Translations under genes and position numbers: made by a program | Part shown: positions 31,337 to 42,270 of the stretch, in pieces | Position numbering within the stretch: position 1 is the first letter of the stretch | How the letters are laid out: the number at the start of each line of letters is the position of its first letter | Notes under the pieces: generated by a model | What the model saw: only the letters and a program-made list of their open reading frames with translations | Database searches by the model: none | Told to the model about the DNA's origin: nothing | DNA from: Aplidium turbinatum | Taxonomy: Eukaryota; Chordata; Ascidiacea; Aplousobranchia; Polyclinidae | NCBI GenBank assembly: GCA_918807975.1 | Contig: OU964921.1 | Location: forward strand, 15,967,498-16,031,497 | Length of the DNA stretch: 64,000 nt | Reading direction: 5' to 3'

Positions 31337-33429
31337 TTCACCTCTTTCAAAGATTTTTCCTGAACAATAACATCATTTATTCATAAGAATATGCTTGCAG
31401 TACGGTATCAAATGTTAGTCTAATACACAGATAATTTTGCATAAAGGGTAAGGTTGTTACACTTTCTTGCCTGTGCTGATTTAATGTTCGTTTGGTGCTG
31501 TTTATCTAATTAAACAATTTCTTAATTAACCATGGACACTGAACAGTGCTGTTTGGACCTTTCGGGTCTCTTCAGCATGGTGAATATGACCAAGAAGCAA
31601 AAATGCACAATTTCTTAATGTTGAAGATCACTTACCTTTCATATTATCACATATTTTGGATCCCAATAAATTCCAGCTTTATAGCGTATAAGAGCTTAGA
31701 CATCCACCGCGCTTTGTGCAAAGCACCAGGTCTGTTAAATGATTTGAAAGTTTTTTTTGTGTTATCATCACCAAGGTAAAGAAGAGTTAATAGAACCAAC
31801 TCCTTGTAGTCTCCTCTGCTAAATGGGTGTTCAAGAAGTCAGTTACATATTTCAACAATTTCTTCTCTTTTTTCAGCTAACTCATGTGAAATATCAAAAA
31901 GTCAAAGTTTTTCAGGCCTCGAATTTCGTTTTTGTTGACGGCGGACAAACGTGTCCGGTCTGAGCAGCCATCTCGGCAGACAAATTAAGTCTCACGGCGG
32001 ACACACCAGTTTTAGCGTCGATCGTCATGCTTAATCACTTTATCTTGATAGTTCTTTGCCATTTGAGAACTATAGCTACGGTTTAAAAGGATTTTTTTTA
32101 AAATTTCAGCGAAGTCACTCTGAAAGGCTTTCATCAGACCAACGACGTGCACTTAAAGAGTCAAAGCACCGTGTAGCTGCAAAGGCATACTAAGTGAAAT
32201 TTTCAAACTCGAATTAAGCATTAAAATGCGTAAACTGAACATTCAAGAATACATTTCAAAAAAATTACCGAAAAAAATTTGTTTTCAATGGCGCTGGCAA
32301 GGCCCAAAGTCCAATGTTTCATTTATTTTCTTTTTTTTTCAAACTGACCAAAAAGTGCAAACACAGCTCGAGATTACGTCACAAAAGACAGCAATAACAA
32401 AAGCCACGTTACAACATATGATGTTTTAACATCAGATCTGAGGTTTTGAGCAAACTGTCTGATGTTTTGACGTCGAAATCTGATGTTTTGATGTACATAC
32501 ATACATTAGTTAAGCAGATAACTTTAGATTTCTCGTAAAATACTTCATTTGGTGACACAAGCATGAAAATTGGCACATATCTACCTTAGATTATGTAGAC
32601 TTCAAAAGTTTAATTAACCAAACGAAAATTCAAAGCGGCGGCCCGTGACGTCAAAATTTAAAATGGCCGCCATTCCGGTCCTGGACTGACGTAGGGAAGT
32701 TGTTTTTGAGAGCAATTTAGGTGTTTTTCATCTCTTACTATCTTGAAAATGTTTTTTGTGACATTTTTAGCCAGTGTTTATGATTTCAGATTGTACCTCT
32801 CATTAAAAGTCTTCACAAAAACGGGGGAAAAAACGTTTTATAGTGTTTTTAGCAAAAAAAGGGTGGTCATATGTTACTTAAAAAATGATAGCCACAGCAA
32901 AATCCTGTTACTGTTCACCCTCAAATTCAGTGTATTTAAAAAGAGACAGAAGTAGGGGTCCAACTCGAAAGTCACCAGAGTAAATTTTTCGAGCAAACAG
33001 TATTTGTAGTAAAATCTGATTGTTGGTTTGTCAATTATTACAAATAATTATGTTTCGCGGGCATCAGAAATAAAGTTTTGTGCGTAACTATTGGTTAGCT
33101 GCCAAGAGTAACGCACAAAATTTCCTTTCTGACGCTGCCGAAACGACAATGTTAACCTTGACCAATAGCAACGCACAATCACGTATGTATATATTGACAT
33201 ATTTTATTTACTTAATAAGATTATCATAACAAAGGCTTTATAAAACATAGCTAAACATAAACATAAGTTAAGCACTTAAACTCTTTACAACCCTCACAAC
33301 ACAGCTGAACTAAAAAGTAGACATTGAGAAACGTGAACAAGAGCTTCACAAATCAAGCCAGAAGCCAACACGTCGACTGCGCACAGAGCAAGTTTGTGAT
33401 TCAGAAGACCAACAGAGAATACTCTGCGA
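31337..33429. other. Noncoding, no gene recognised
   Basis: Short frames only. At 33057-33145 there is a fold-back: TCAGAAATAAAGTTTTGTGC faces GCACAAAATTTCCTTTCTGA. Around 32632-32680 a GC-richer patch contains GTGACGTCAAAATTT and GGCCGCCATT. Confidence 0.45.
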
Positions 33430-33790
33430 TTGCTATTGACCATTGACCAAGCCCATGAACAGAATAATACTATTATGTTTCTTCTTTATGTGAATGATCT
33501 TCCAAATGCATCTTCTTTTTCAACTACACTTTTTGCTGATGACTCAAACTTTCATATGTCAGATAAATGTCTGTCATCTCTCCAAAAAAATGTCAATAGT
33601 GAAATAGAAAAAATTGATCTGTGGATGAAATCCAATAAACTTTCATTAAATTATAATAAAACTACTTATATGATCATCTGCAACAAAAAAAGTATAGCAG
33701 AAAATTTTAGTCTGTCCATCAGTGGCCGATCCATCGAAAGGAAGAAATGTATAAACTAGCCTATCTAGGTGTAACTTTGGATGAGCGATT
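33430..33790 (+). pseudogene. LINE reverse transcriptase fragment with FADD box
   Basis: An open frame with MFLLYVNDLPNASSFSTTLF, FADDSNFHMSDK (catalytic FADD intact) and KIDLWMKSNKLSLNYNKTTY, ending SLSISGRSIERKKCIN. These are reverse transcriptase motif C and the following region of a CR1/jockey-type LINE. It is truncated at both ends. The fragment at 19504-19660 is from the same family. Confidence 0.75.
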
Positions 33791-33985
33791 GACATAGGAT
33801 ATAGTCATATTATTTTTGGATCGACCTAAACAAAGAAATATCCTGGGTGCCAGTGTGTGAGTCTGCGGAAAAGATCAACATGATGTTTGGGAAGCAGGTG
33901 ATCAACAGCGACTCTTTTTTCGACAAATAAGTAGGCCTACTAGTGAAACGGCACATGTCTGAACGTTGTAGCCTAAGGAAGAGAG

Positions 33986-34321
33986 TTGGCAAAATGCGTC
34001 TTTGGAACAAAGTGGGTCGAGATGTTCAGAGAATTTGAAAAAACATGCATACGCGTTTCAAACTTTCAAAAGCTGGTGGAGTTCATATTTTGTTTACCCG
34101 GAACATCCGCACTCGTTGAAAGAATTTTTTCCATCATGAAGAGCATGTGGTCTGAGAGCAGAAGCAGGATGCTGGAGCAAAACGTGAAAGCCGTTATCAC
34201 ATGTAAAATCAATACTGATTGTGATTGGTCCTGCTCTAACTTTTACGAGAATGTAAAATTGAACAATGTCTTTTTGAAGAAGGTGTTATCTACAGAAAAG
34301 TATGATTGGGCGGATAAGTAA
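33986..34321 (+). pseudogene. hAT transposase C-terminus (dimerisation domain)
   Basis: The frame reads KLVEFIFCLPGTSALVERIF, then SIMKSMWSESRSRMLEQNVK and ends with KYDWADK. The 'LPGTSxxVERIFS' block with the glutamate and the following basic helix is the hAT family dimerisation region. The N-terminal catalytic part is missing, so this is a 3' fragment on the + strand. Confidence 0.75.
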
Positions 34322-34884
34322 ATTCGCAAGTGCTTGTAGTTATGTTGGGTAAATTCAGTGCAATTGGGAGTTATTTATCGACTTGAAAACTGCAGGCTAT
34401 TTTATTATTCTTTCTTCCTTTTGCTTTACAGAAAAAATCTAAATTCGAATTATTTTGTATCGTTAACGTCAATTCCTTTCTATTTTTCGAACTGAAACCG
34501 ATATTTAGACAGAGAATATGCGCATGAACTCTCGATGATAATACAGTCAATGAAGACAGCCGGGATGGCTTTAAATGTAGGCCTATGTAATAATATCGGA
34601 AAATGTAAAGTTAAAAAATCACAGCTAAGTGGTCTTGGTCTTTGGGGGCGTCCCGTTTTGAAGTCACAAAAATATGGTAAGCCTAGGCTTATGTCCAATT
34701 AGGAAAAAATGCATAAAAGTCAAGATCATGAAAAGTGGACTTAAGTCAGTCTTGAATTAAAGCGGCGATATATTCCCTTAAACTAGTGCCATCCATTATG
34801 ATCAGATCAACAACATCTAATTTCACTTTTAATTTAGTCTTAATGTAATACCTGAAATACATAAAAGAAAACTTTAGTAACAAA
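34322..34884. other. Noncoding, nothing recognised
   Basis: Spacer between a hAT fragment and an inverted repeat arm. No gene or repeat was identified. Confidence 0.4.
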
Positions 34885-35192
34885 AAGCAACTTTTCTGCC
34901 CCTAGTGGCTAGAATCTTTAAAACTAGCAGCAAAAATGCATTCACCACCCTCGAAAATGGGGGGTTGGACACCAGTTTTGCTTCAATTGGATGAACATTT
35001 AAGGAGATAATTGTTATGTGTTGGCCACTAGAGGCAGTATTGCGCTAGTGGAGAGTACAAAACTGCCCATATTTCTGCTTCCCATTGGCCAATTCAGATA
35101 ATTTTTTTTTAAATTATGCAGAATGAAGAGGGGTATGTTTCCAAAGTAAATATGCAGTTGCATCTTGTAAGCAGCTCCATCTACACCCACCA
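34885..35192 (-). repeat. Repeat arm, inverted copy of 29060-29390
   Basis: The reverse complement matches 29060-29390 over about 310 bp. Shared words include AATGGGGGGTTGGACACCAG (here on +) and GCAGTATTGCGCTAGTGGAG. It adjoins the end of the LINE ORF1 relic. Confidence 0.7.
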
Positions 35193-35924
35193 TCACAGCT
35201 TTTTTAGATCGTCTTCTTTGTTAATTATAATTGCATCGAATCCATCACTCTTTCTCACATATATCCGTCCATTTGCTGTCCAAACATATCGGTATTCTTT
35301 GCTTTTTGTTTGCAGAGCCAGAAAAGCCTCTTTCGTTGCTGTGTTAAATTTTTGTTGATATACAGTTCTTTTAGGGGTAGGGGGTAGAGGCCCTTTTTAT
35401 GGGTACCCTCTCAAAACCCATTTGCCTATCGCTTATTGGGACCAAAATATGTCAAATAATCAGGAAAAAATTATTTTAAATTTTTTCGGTCAAAATTCAG
35501 CGTCTGCACCCCCAAAAACCCCAAAAACTGACAATTTTATGAAATCGGGCTTATTTTCTTCAATATTAGAGCTATATTGGTCTATGAGGTGTCTAGTCTT
35601 ATTAGAATTAGTCAGAGAAGCCATTCAAAAACTATAAATTAAGCACAATTTAATGTTTTAGACCAAACAACTAAAAAAATACCCTATTTTTCATAGATTT
35701 ACAAAAAATAATTTTGAAAAAAAGTAAAAAAAAAAGTTTTAGAATTTTTTTTCACATTTGCTCTCCCATTGAATGAATAATGTAATTGTTAAAGAATTGT
35801 TGTGAATAATTTTCCTATTTTTAAAGTTTTTGCATGGTGTTTTTTGTAAATACAGTGACTTAAACATTTTTTAATCCATTACTCGTATACAATCATAGAA
35901 TGGCGGTTTCATTGAATGGCGAAA

Positions 35925-36734
35925 TCATAGAATGGCGGTTTCATTGTTATTGAATGTGCTTTTGGATGCACTACGAATTTCCTTCACATTTTTTAATGTG
36001 AATGACTTGTTTGTTGCATCAGGAGAAGTGTCCCAAATACCCTTTACAGAGCAAGGAACTATTTGACAGACTTCTGTGAGTTCAACATCCTCATGATCTG
36101 GATATTTCCACTTAAGATCAGAACTTGCTGAGCGATGCAAATAATCAATCAAATGGTTGTCATTCTCAATCTTTTTGACATAGCCAATGTACCAAACAAA
36201 TTGATCAGTATTGTTCTGCCATGCGCAAACACAAAGTTCATTAACTTGAACATCAGATCTCTGTCTATTCTTTGACGTGCATATTATTTCAGTGTCTTTC
36301 ATAGCATCCAAAACATCATCATTTGATGGCAAATCACAAATAGTACTGCTTGATGTGTTGGTATCATCTCCTGCCAACAAAATGGTGAAGTTTTCAAACT
36401 TTTCTTCATGAGTAATTTTGTTGAGCCAAAACAAATCTGATTTTGCTGCTTTATCAAATTTGTGAATATGGACAGAATAGGCAAGTTCGTATTTGATGAT
36501 ATCCTTTTGGATTTCTGGCTTTTTCTGCAGGACATCATAGAGCCCATCAACAGAGGTACATGGCCCGCCCGATGATTTGCAGTGGTTCAAAAGTTTGTTT
36601 GGATAATTTGGAAATCCTTTAGCAATTGCCAGCTTCATCTCAACTCTCTCCTTAAATCTCACTTTTTGAGCATCTGTCCAAGCCACTTCACGTACTGCAA
36701 GGGCTCCACAAATTTTGCAAGAGACCTTATCCAC
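35925..36734 (-). CDS. Transposon-associated protein, C-terminal part, function unknown
   Basis: 269 codons open. It starts with a CxxC pair (VSCKICGALAVREVAW), then LLNHCKSSGGPCTSVDGLYD, KYELAYSVHIHKFDKAAKSD and LFWLNKITHEEKFENFTILL. The C-terminal third has CVCAWQNNTDQFVWYIGYV, IDYLHRS and KWKYPDHEDVELTEVCQIVP, a small beta-rich module of unknown role. These blocks normally follow the RNRKFKAK region in the same family, so this is the second half of the same protein as 36659-37390 in another frame. No motif of a known transposase class is seen. The stop falls about 550 bp inside the left terminus. Confidence 0.6.
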   Translation of the reverse strand: MDKVSCKICGALAVREVAWTDAQKVRFKERVEMKLAIAKGFPNYPNKLLNHCKSSGGPCTSVDGLYDVLQKKPEIQKDIIKYELAYSVHIHKFDKAAKSDLFWLNKITHEEKFENFTILLAGDDTNTSSSTICDLPSNDDVLDAMKDTEIICTSKNRQRSDVQVNELCVCAWQNNTDQFVWYIGYVKKIENDNHLIDYLHRSASSDLKWKYPDHEDVELTEVCQIVPCSVKGIWDTSPDATNKSFTLKNVKEIRSASKSTFNNNETAIL

Positions 36735-37390
36735 AGTTCCTTGGGTTCTGATTTGTAGAGAATCATGTTATTTCTGATATTCTTCGCTTTGAATTTGCGG
36801 TTTCTGCAATGTGCAACTCTTGCTTCTCTATCAAAGTGAGAAAAATCTCTCTCAGTGACAACATTTTCATTAGGAAGGCCTTCAAGCTCATGGCTTTCAA
36901 GTTGAGAAAGATCCGTTAGTCTCAACTTTTCACCTTCATCAGCAAAGCCATACTCTCTTCCACATTGTAGTTTAATTGCTTCAGCTGCAGATAAACACAT
37001 CATTCCACAAATTTCTTTTGCCAGATCAGTTGTCATCATTGGAGGTGGAACACCATGGATTTGCACCTCAAATTTGCTCAATGTGTCGGTACGATTCTCT
37101 AAAAGGTGATTGTATAGGCTTGGAAGGATTTGGAGAAGATCACTCTGGGAGCTACATTCAATGCAGTTGAGAAATGGGAAGGTAACATGGTAGTTGAAAA
37201 AAGCCAAGACCTCTAGTTCAGTCATGAAAAGGTCGCTTGCCATATAGACCTTACAGGCCTCAACCAACTGATTTGTATTGTCTACTTCATCAAAAAGCAT
37301 CAGCGGAATGTCTTTTGCATTGATAATGGAAGCAGCAGCTTTACCAACTATTGCAAATCTTCTTTGCTGGTATAAAAACATGCGTTTCAC
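36659..37390 (-). CDS. Transposon-associated protein, N-terminal part, function unknown
   Basis: 243 codons open. Blocks recalled from a large uncharacterised family in invertebrate genomes: FFNYHVTFPFLNCIECSSQ, SAAEAIKLQCGREYGFADE and ENVVTERDFSHFDREARVAH followed by CRNRKFKAKNIRNNM, a basic, probably nucleic-acid-binding stretch. No known catalytic motif is visible. Upstream on the same strand (about 37400-37600) related sequence continues in other frames (SINPALKSFFRGKTAIVEAG), so the true start lies further up. It overlaps the next frame by 76 bp, which points to a frameshift or a missed splice. It sits alone inside the TAGGG-type transposon. Confidence 0.6.
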   Translation of the reverse strand: MKRMFLYQQRRFAIVGKAAASIINAKDIPLMLFDEVDNTNQLVEACKVYMASDLFMTELEVLAFFNYHVTFPFLNCIECSSQSDLLQILPSLYNHLLENRTDTLSKFEVQIHGVPPPMMTTDLAKEICGMMCLSAAEAIKLQCGREYGFADEGEKLRLTDLSQLESHELEGLPNENVVTERDFSHFDREARVAHCRNRKFKAKNIRNNMILYKSEPKELWIRSLAKFVEPLQYVKWLGQMLKK

Positions 37391-38642
37391 TACATTCTCT
37401 CATTCACATATGTGATCAAATATAATTATCTGCTTTTAAGGATGACTTTGCAGACTTGTCATGAGTAACAAGGTTAAGAATCGCTTCAATTCCAGCCTCA
37501 ACGATTGCAGTTTTACCACGGAAGAATGACTTAAGTGCTGGATTGATACTTTCAAAGATAGCTCCTTGATTAACCTTCTTTTAAATCATTGACACTACTT
37601 TAAGGTTTGATCGATCCTGCGCTTCTACAGTGTGACTCTTACAAAGAAGGTGGAAGGGATGATGATTATATGATGATGATGTTAATTTTAAGAGTTTTAG
37701 TCATGGGGAATCACAACAAATGTGCATGGAATGAAGTCTTCTTATCAATAGCTTGGATTTCTAGGGTCATTTACTAATTTTTGAGCAGTATAGCCAAAGA
37801 AATTAGCAAAAAATTATAAAATTTTGCATCGAAAAATTTAAAATGAAGTGTTTTTTTAATTTTTTGAACTCTTTTCTTTGGAAATTCTTATTTTAAGTAA
37901 CTTAATCAGTTTCTAGAGGAAATTCTAACTAAAATAGAGTCTTCATTGACCAAAATAACCCTAAAAATGAGAAAGGTATGCTCATTTAAGTGAAGTCGGG
38001 GTTTTCGACGGGTTTTTAGGGGTGCAGATGGCGAATTCTAAGCAAAAAAAATTTTTTTCGATTTTTTTTGTTTATTTATGTTGTTTTGGTCCTAATAAGC
38101 AATAGGCAAGCTGGTTTCAAGAATTTGATCTTCTACCCCCTACCCCTAGTTCTTTCATTTCTTCTATTGGGAATATTTGGTCTCGAGCAGCTTTGCGATT
38201 TTTATAGATGCGGTTGCGCACGTTGCGATTGCTGAAGCGCACGATGACCGCAGGTGGTTTCGCATCCGTCTGTTGTAGGCGATGTGCTGCTATAATTTCA
38301 TCTTCTTTTACTTCAACATCAAGCTTGCTGGCCAGTTGAATAACAATATTGCAAATATTTTCATTTTTCCTCACTGGTATTCCGACAAACTCAAGATTTT
38401 GTCGTCTTTTGTATTGTACTAGATCAGGGGTCGGCAACCTTTCGTATGCAGTGTGCCAGTTTATGAATAATATCAAAATATCAACAACTTGCGTGCCAAA
38501 CACTTTTGTATGTTTGGTTTTGTACTGGCAACTATCTGATGTTAAAATTAAACAGTAAAGTTGACTGAGTTAACAGACAAGAAACAAATTTGTTTTATTA
38601 ACTTTATTGGAAAACATCGAATGCAGTCATAAGAGTCACTTT

Positions 38643-39501
38643 TTAATGAGGTCCTTGTCCTTGCTTTTTCTTGCTTAGCTCTGTAGTATTAGGATTATAT
38701 TTGGACACTTTAAGTAGAACACATGCTTCTGAATGATCTTCCGTAAGTCGGCTGCGATGTGGACTGAGAATAAAATTCATGTGCGAAAATATTTGTTCAC
38801 ACAAATAAGTGGAGCCAAATGCAGATAGCAAAGCTATTGACATCTTCTTGAGACAGCTAAATTTCTCCGGCAAAGATTCCCAGCACGTCAAAATGCTTGT
38901 TTCTTTGTTTTCAACCGTTTCCAGCGATTTCCGCAATTCGACGAATTTTGATGTCCACAATAAGGATACTTTGAAATCGATCAGCTGCATCTGGAAGTCT
39001 TCGATGTCCAACCATTCAAATGCAGGGCTTGATGAGAAATGAAAATACTGAACCAAAATGTTGAAAATCTTGAAATCTATTGCAAAATTGAGACGTTAGA
39101 TTCCTCATGTACACATCAATTTCAACTATGTTGACTTGGTGATCCAATGAGAAAACCTTCAAGTATTTAAAGTAGCGAAAAGTTGCTGTTTGGATGTCCC
39201 TTGTGCAGGGCTGCGATTTTTTCTTTCTTGTGGAACGACCAAAAATTCTGCGTTTGTTTGTGGAATAGTGGTATGACGTCACAAGAGTCAGATTATAAGC
39301 GTTTGGCCGCGAATTACTGCGTGATAAAGAGATGCCAAAGGAAAAATGCTCTAAGAGATCCCGCACTTCACTCGCTGTTTGCTGAACCTTATCCGCTTCT
39401 CGGTAAGACCAGGCCTTAAAACTCGTGTTTTTTTTCCGGCAGCCATCGTGGCCTACCGAGAGCTCCTTCTCGGCGGCCAAATCTGCGTGCTTGGAGGCCA
39501 A
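38643..39501 (-). pseudogene. hAT-Charlie-like transposase remnant
   Basis: The C-terminal frame (38643-39056) reads IEDFQMQLIDFKVSLLWTSK, FSCLKKMSIALLSAFGSTYL, CEQIFSHMNFILSPHRSRLT and ends in a KKKQGQGPH tail. 'FGSTYLCEQIFSxM' is the dimerisation block of the hAT group that includes EPM2AIP1 and GTF2IRD2-like proteins. Upstream, 39016-39501 retains VDVYMRNLTSQFCNRFQDFQ in a shifted frame and the sequence then stops matching. The BED finger and the catalytic aspartates are absent, so most of the protein is lost. Confidence 0.75.
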
Positions 39502-39827
39502 ATCACAAATAACGACAGCACAAGTAAATAGAATTAAACTTGCAACAATGCCAAAATAATCATTTAGTGTTGCTGAAATCTGAGCGACGTCCTGCTATAG
39601 AATCGTTGTACCACGCAATAACTGCTTTATCGGGACTGTAACCCGGTATTGCGGAACCAACTAACGACACTAAATTGTTTCAACTGCATACCGCTTTTCA
39701 TAAAACCTGGTCATTTACGAGTATACCGTTATGATGTCACCATTGAGGGTGTGAAGTCACTAACCCACAACGGAAACATTTCTCAACTCTGAAGACACGT
39801 GTTTTCCTCTTGGATGTCAACTAACCC

Positions 39828-39917
39828 ACCTAGACAACAAAATCCATCATTTTTACATTGATTTTACGTTTGCAGTTGTTAAATCAGGATAAAAATGACG
39901 AATCTTGTTGTCTGGGT
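39828..39917. repeat. Palindromic MITE copy inside the hAT
   Basis: The left arm is TAGACAACAAAATCCATCAT, the centre TTTACGTTTGCAGTTGTTAA and the right arm ends AATCTTGTTGTCTGGG. The centre is diverged from CTGCAG. Confidence 0.75.
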
Positions 39918-39925
39918 ATTTCTCC

Positions 39926-39990
39926 TTTTTAATAACGATTCAATGTCCGACAACATTGAATCGACATAAAAATGACAATATTGGCAGCCG
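39926..39990. repeat. Palindromic MITE, partial copy
   Basis: GATTCAATGTCCGACAACAT, then TTGAATCGACATAAAAATGA. The core is preserved and the outer arms are lost. It is adjacent to the copy at 39828-39917. Confidence 0.55.
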
Positions 39991-40819
39991 ATGTAAATTA
40001 GCACGTCGGATTAACACTTTGTTAAAATAAACGTGACTTGGGTGATCACAGCTGGATATTTTCCATGCAATTGCAAATGTTTCCGCATTATACAACAGTG
40101 GTGATTATGACGTGGTGACCTAATTCTGCGTCACTCTTTGATAATACATATTTTCGACAGTTAATCCACGATCATTCTATTGCGAAATTAAATAATTAGC
40201 TAGAAGAAACCGGCGGCCGAATTGTCCGACTGAGGAGGTAGCACTGGCGGTCGGTCATTCAAGCACTACTTAGCGGCCATGGCCGCGATGGCCGCCGGCT
40301 GCTTTAAGGCTTGTAAGACCGACCGAAGCTTTTGCCATCCGTGTTGTCGGAGGATTCTTTCGTTTTTTAGTTGTCATAGGATACTGACTATTGACTAACT
40401 GAAGACTATCCCATCTGTAGTTGGGCAAAGCTATGCTGTTCTTACAACTAGCCTATTACATTGCCTTGCCCACTCCCAGTGACTACCTACTATTCTTCTA
40501 GAAGCAAACTCTTATATATAGCGACCTTTCTTTTCTGTATTTCTGATTCTGAACATCTGGTCGGAAACTAGGCTATTTTCTTGATGTAAAAAACTTGCGT
40601 AATAAGTAGGCTTCATTGTGTTCTTTCATTGTGTGCTTCTGCGATTATTTTCTCCTGTATCAATCACCTGCTTTAAGTTATATAACGGAAAGGAAATCTT
40701 AAATTTGTTTTCGTCATCATGCACTAGCTACATAAATCCATCATTGCTAAATCTGTCAAAGGATGGCATCTCGCCTGGTCACCTGGTGCGAGACAAATTT
40801 CCTGCAGATGTCCAGACTT

Positions 40820-40920
40820 CCCAGCCAGCAAACTTGTTTATACATGTCATGCATTGTTTGTGATTCAACGTCTGCAGACGTTGAATCAATGTAAAAACGA
40901 CGGGTTTTGCTAGCTGGGTT
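40820..40920. repeat. Palindromic MITE copy
   Basis: The left end is CCCAGCCAGCAAACTTG, the centre TTCAACGTCTGCAGACGTTG and the right end GGGTTTTGCTAGCTGGG. The left arm carries about 12 extra bases. Confidence 0.8.
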
Positions 40921-41145
40921 GTGTGCTTTTGTGAATGTGCAAAATCGCCCATTGTGTAATCACAGAAACTCTTTTAGTGGAAGGAAGTCGAGTTGCAACC
41001 GTGTTTATCTGTCTACTATTCTTTATTCACATTGCAAAACATTTCTGCAATCTTGGAACAACAAGTGCATAAGTCAGACATAAATACAAACTTGCAAACA
41101 CGTTGACAACTAAAAGTAGCCTACTTCGGTTATTTTATCTATAAA

Positions 41146-41550
41146 AGAAACTCGTTGTGTCAAATAGCACGAAACGTGTGTGGCGAAATGTTTGATGGCA
41201 GGCGTTAGAACTTCGATCAAAGCATTTTCTCGCAGTGTTCAAAATGTTCTGGAAGAGAAGTCCTTTCCATAAAAATAGCGGCTTTTTCATCTGTATTTCT
41301 GACCATCTGGTCGGAAACTAGGCTGTTTTCTACATGTGAAAAATTTACCAGAGCAACATTGTTAATTGGCTCAAAACGGCAAAATACAAACTGGCAGTGG
41401 CATAGACGTTGACAACTCAACGTAGCCTAGGTTATTTCATCTATAAAAGAAACCCGTTGTGTCGAATAGCACAAAACGTGTGTTGCGAAATGTTTGATGC
41501 CAGGCGTTGGAACTTCGATCAAAGCATTGTCTCGCAGTGTTCAAAATGAC
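41146..41550. repeat. Tandem duplication, about 295-bp period
   Basis: The stretch from CTATAAAAGAAACTCGTTG to CTCGCAGTGTTCAAAATG (41150-41245) recurs at 41442-41548 with few changes. An inner part, ATCTGGTCGGAAACTAGGCT (41302), also matches 40558-40577. This looks like local segmental duplication inside the hAT element. Confidence 0.75.
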
Positions 41551-42270
41551 GGCGCTGACGCCTTGGGAGTTTCTCGTGTGAAGCGTCGCTTTTAGACCTT
41601 GCTTTGAAGTACCTGGCGCAAGAAAGTTTACGTAAGTCAGCACTTTTATGATTGCATCACGTGATGCCCCCCTCGATTGTTCTTCCACCTGACGACGTTT
41701 AGTTCTCTCAGTTTTTTTTCTTTTTTATTTTCCTTTTTTTTTTCTGTAAGGCACGGCGTTTGTTGAATAGTGATGGCGCGTGTCGAATGACCTCGTCACC
41801 GAAAAAGGCAAAAATCGCAGCCCTGCCCTTGTGTAGATATCCAATTTAGCGTGCCATGAAGAATCATCTCGCTTGCCAGGGGTTGCTGACCCTTGTACTA
41901 GATTATCTAATTTGATACATTCTTCGTTTGTTTTAGTTTCTAATTTCTTTGTACTAGTATTTAGCTTTTCAATTTCAATTTCCTGTACCTTCTTTGATTT
42001 CACCACGGTCTCGTATTGTTTTTTCAACTCTTAATATTTATTGCAGATAAAGTTTTGGCTGTTTTTTAGTTGATCAATTTCAGTTTTAAGTAGTAAAACC
42101 TCTTCCTCGTGCTGTTGTACCAGTCTTGCCATTGCTTTATTTATCAATTCTTCCACTCTAGGCAAGCATTTTTCAATCACCTTATCCACACTGTCTTGAA
42201 CAGAACTGTTTGAGTCGTTTTCTTTTACAGAAGCACCAGAGAGCAAAGAAAAAAACACGTCCCTTCTGTA

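Larger units (their letters stand above)
35372..38148 (-). mobile_element. TAGGG-type DNA transposon, 2.8 kb, unrecognised superfamily
   Basis: It starts TAGGGGTAGGGGGTAGA and ends with the complement, TCTACCCCCTACCCCTA. The inverted repeats extend for about 150 bp, including GCACCCCCAAAAACCCC against GGGTTTTTAGGGGTGC. GTTCTTT is duplicated (35365-35371 and 38149-38155), a 7-bp TSD, or 8 bp (AGTTCTTT) if the terminal A is counted. It encodes two long minus-strand frames. It sits inside a LINE ORF1 frame, which pins its borders. Confidence 0.85.
38425..41895 (-). mobile_element. hAT element (Charlie-like), 3.5 kb
   Basis: It starts CAGGGGTCGGCAACCTTTCG and ends GGGGTTGCTGACCCTTG, near-perfect hAT inverted termini. 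TACTAGAT is duplicated exactly (38417-38424 and 41896-41903), 8 bp. A transposase remnant occupies 38643-39501 on the minus strand. The right 2.4 kb is noncoding and has accumulated palindromic MITEs and an internal tandem duplication. Confidence 0.88.
35195..42270 (-). pseudogene. LINE ORF1 relic split by two DNA transposons
   Basis: Three minus-strand parts read as one ORF1 protein. 41904-42270 is a coiled coil (DKVIEKCLPRVEELINKAMA, LLLKTEIDQLKNSQNF, KVQEIEIEKLNTSTKKLETK). 38156-38424 has YKRRQNLEFVGIPVRKNENI, IIAAHRLQ and IVRFSNRNVRNRIYKNRKAA. 35195-35364 has YRYVWTANGRIYVRKSDGF and KEDDLKKL before a stop. This is the usual LINE ORF1 order: coiled coil, RRM-like core, C-terminal domain with nucleic-acid chaperone activity. 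The hAT at 38425-41895 and the TAGGG element at 35372-38148 separate the parts, and the reading continues cleanly across each TSD. Confidence 0.8.

Noticed and set aside
32630-32700. CpG-rich patch with GTGACGTCA as a promoter
   Set aside because: A single CRE-like word with no TATA box, initiator or downstream gene.
28885-35192. A single 6.3 kb transposon bounded by inverted repeats
   Set aside because: No TSD, the arms do not align to the outer ends, and the interior is a mix of unrelated pieces; kept only as an inverted repeat pair.
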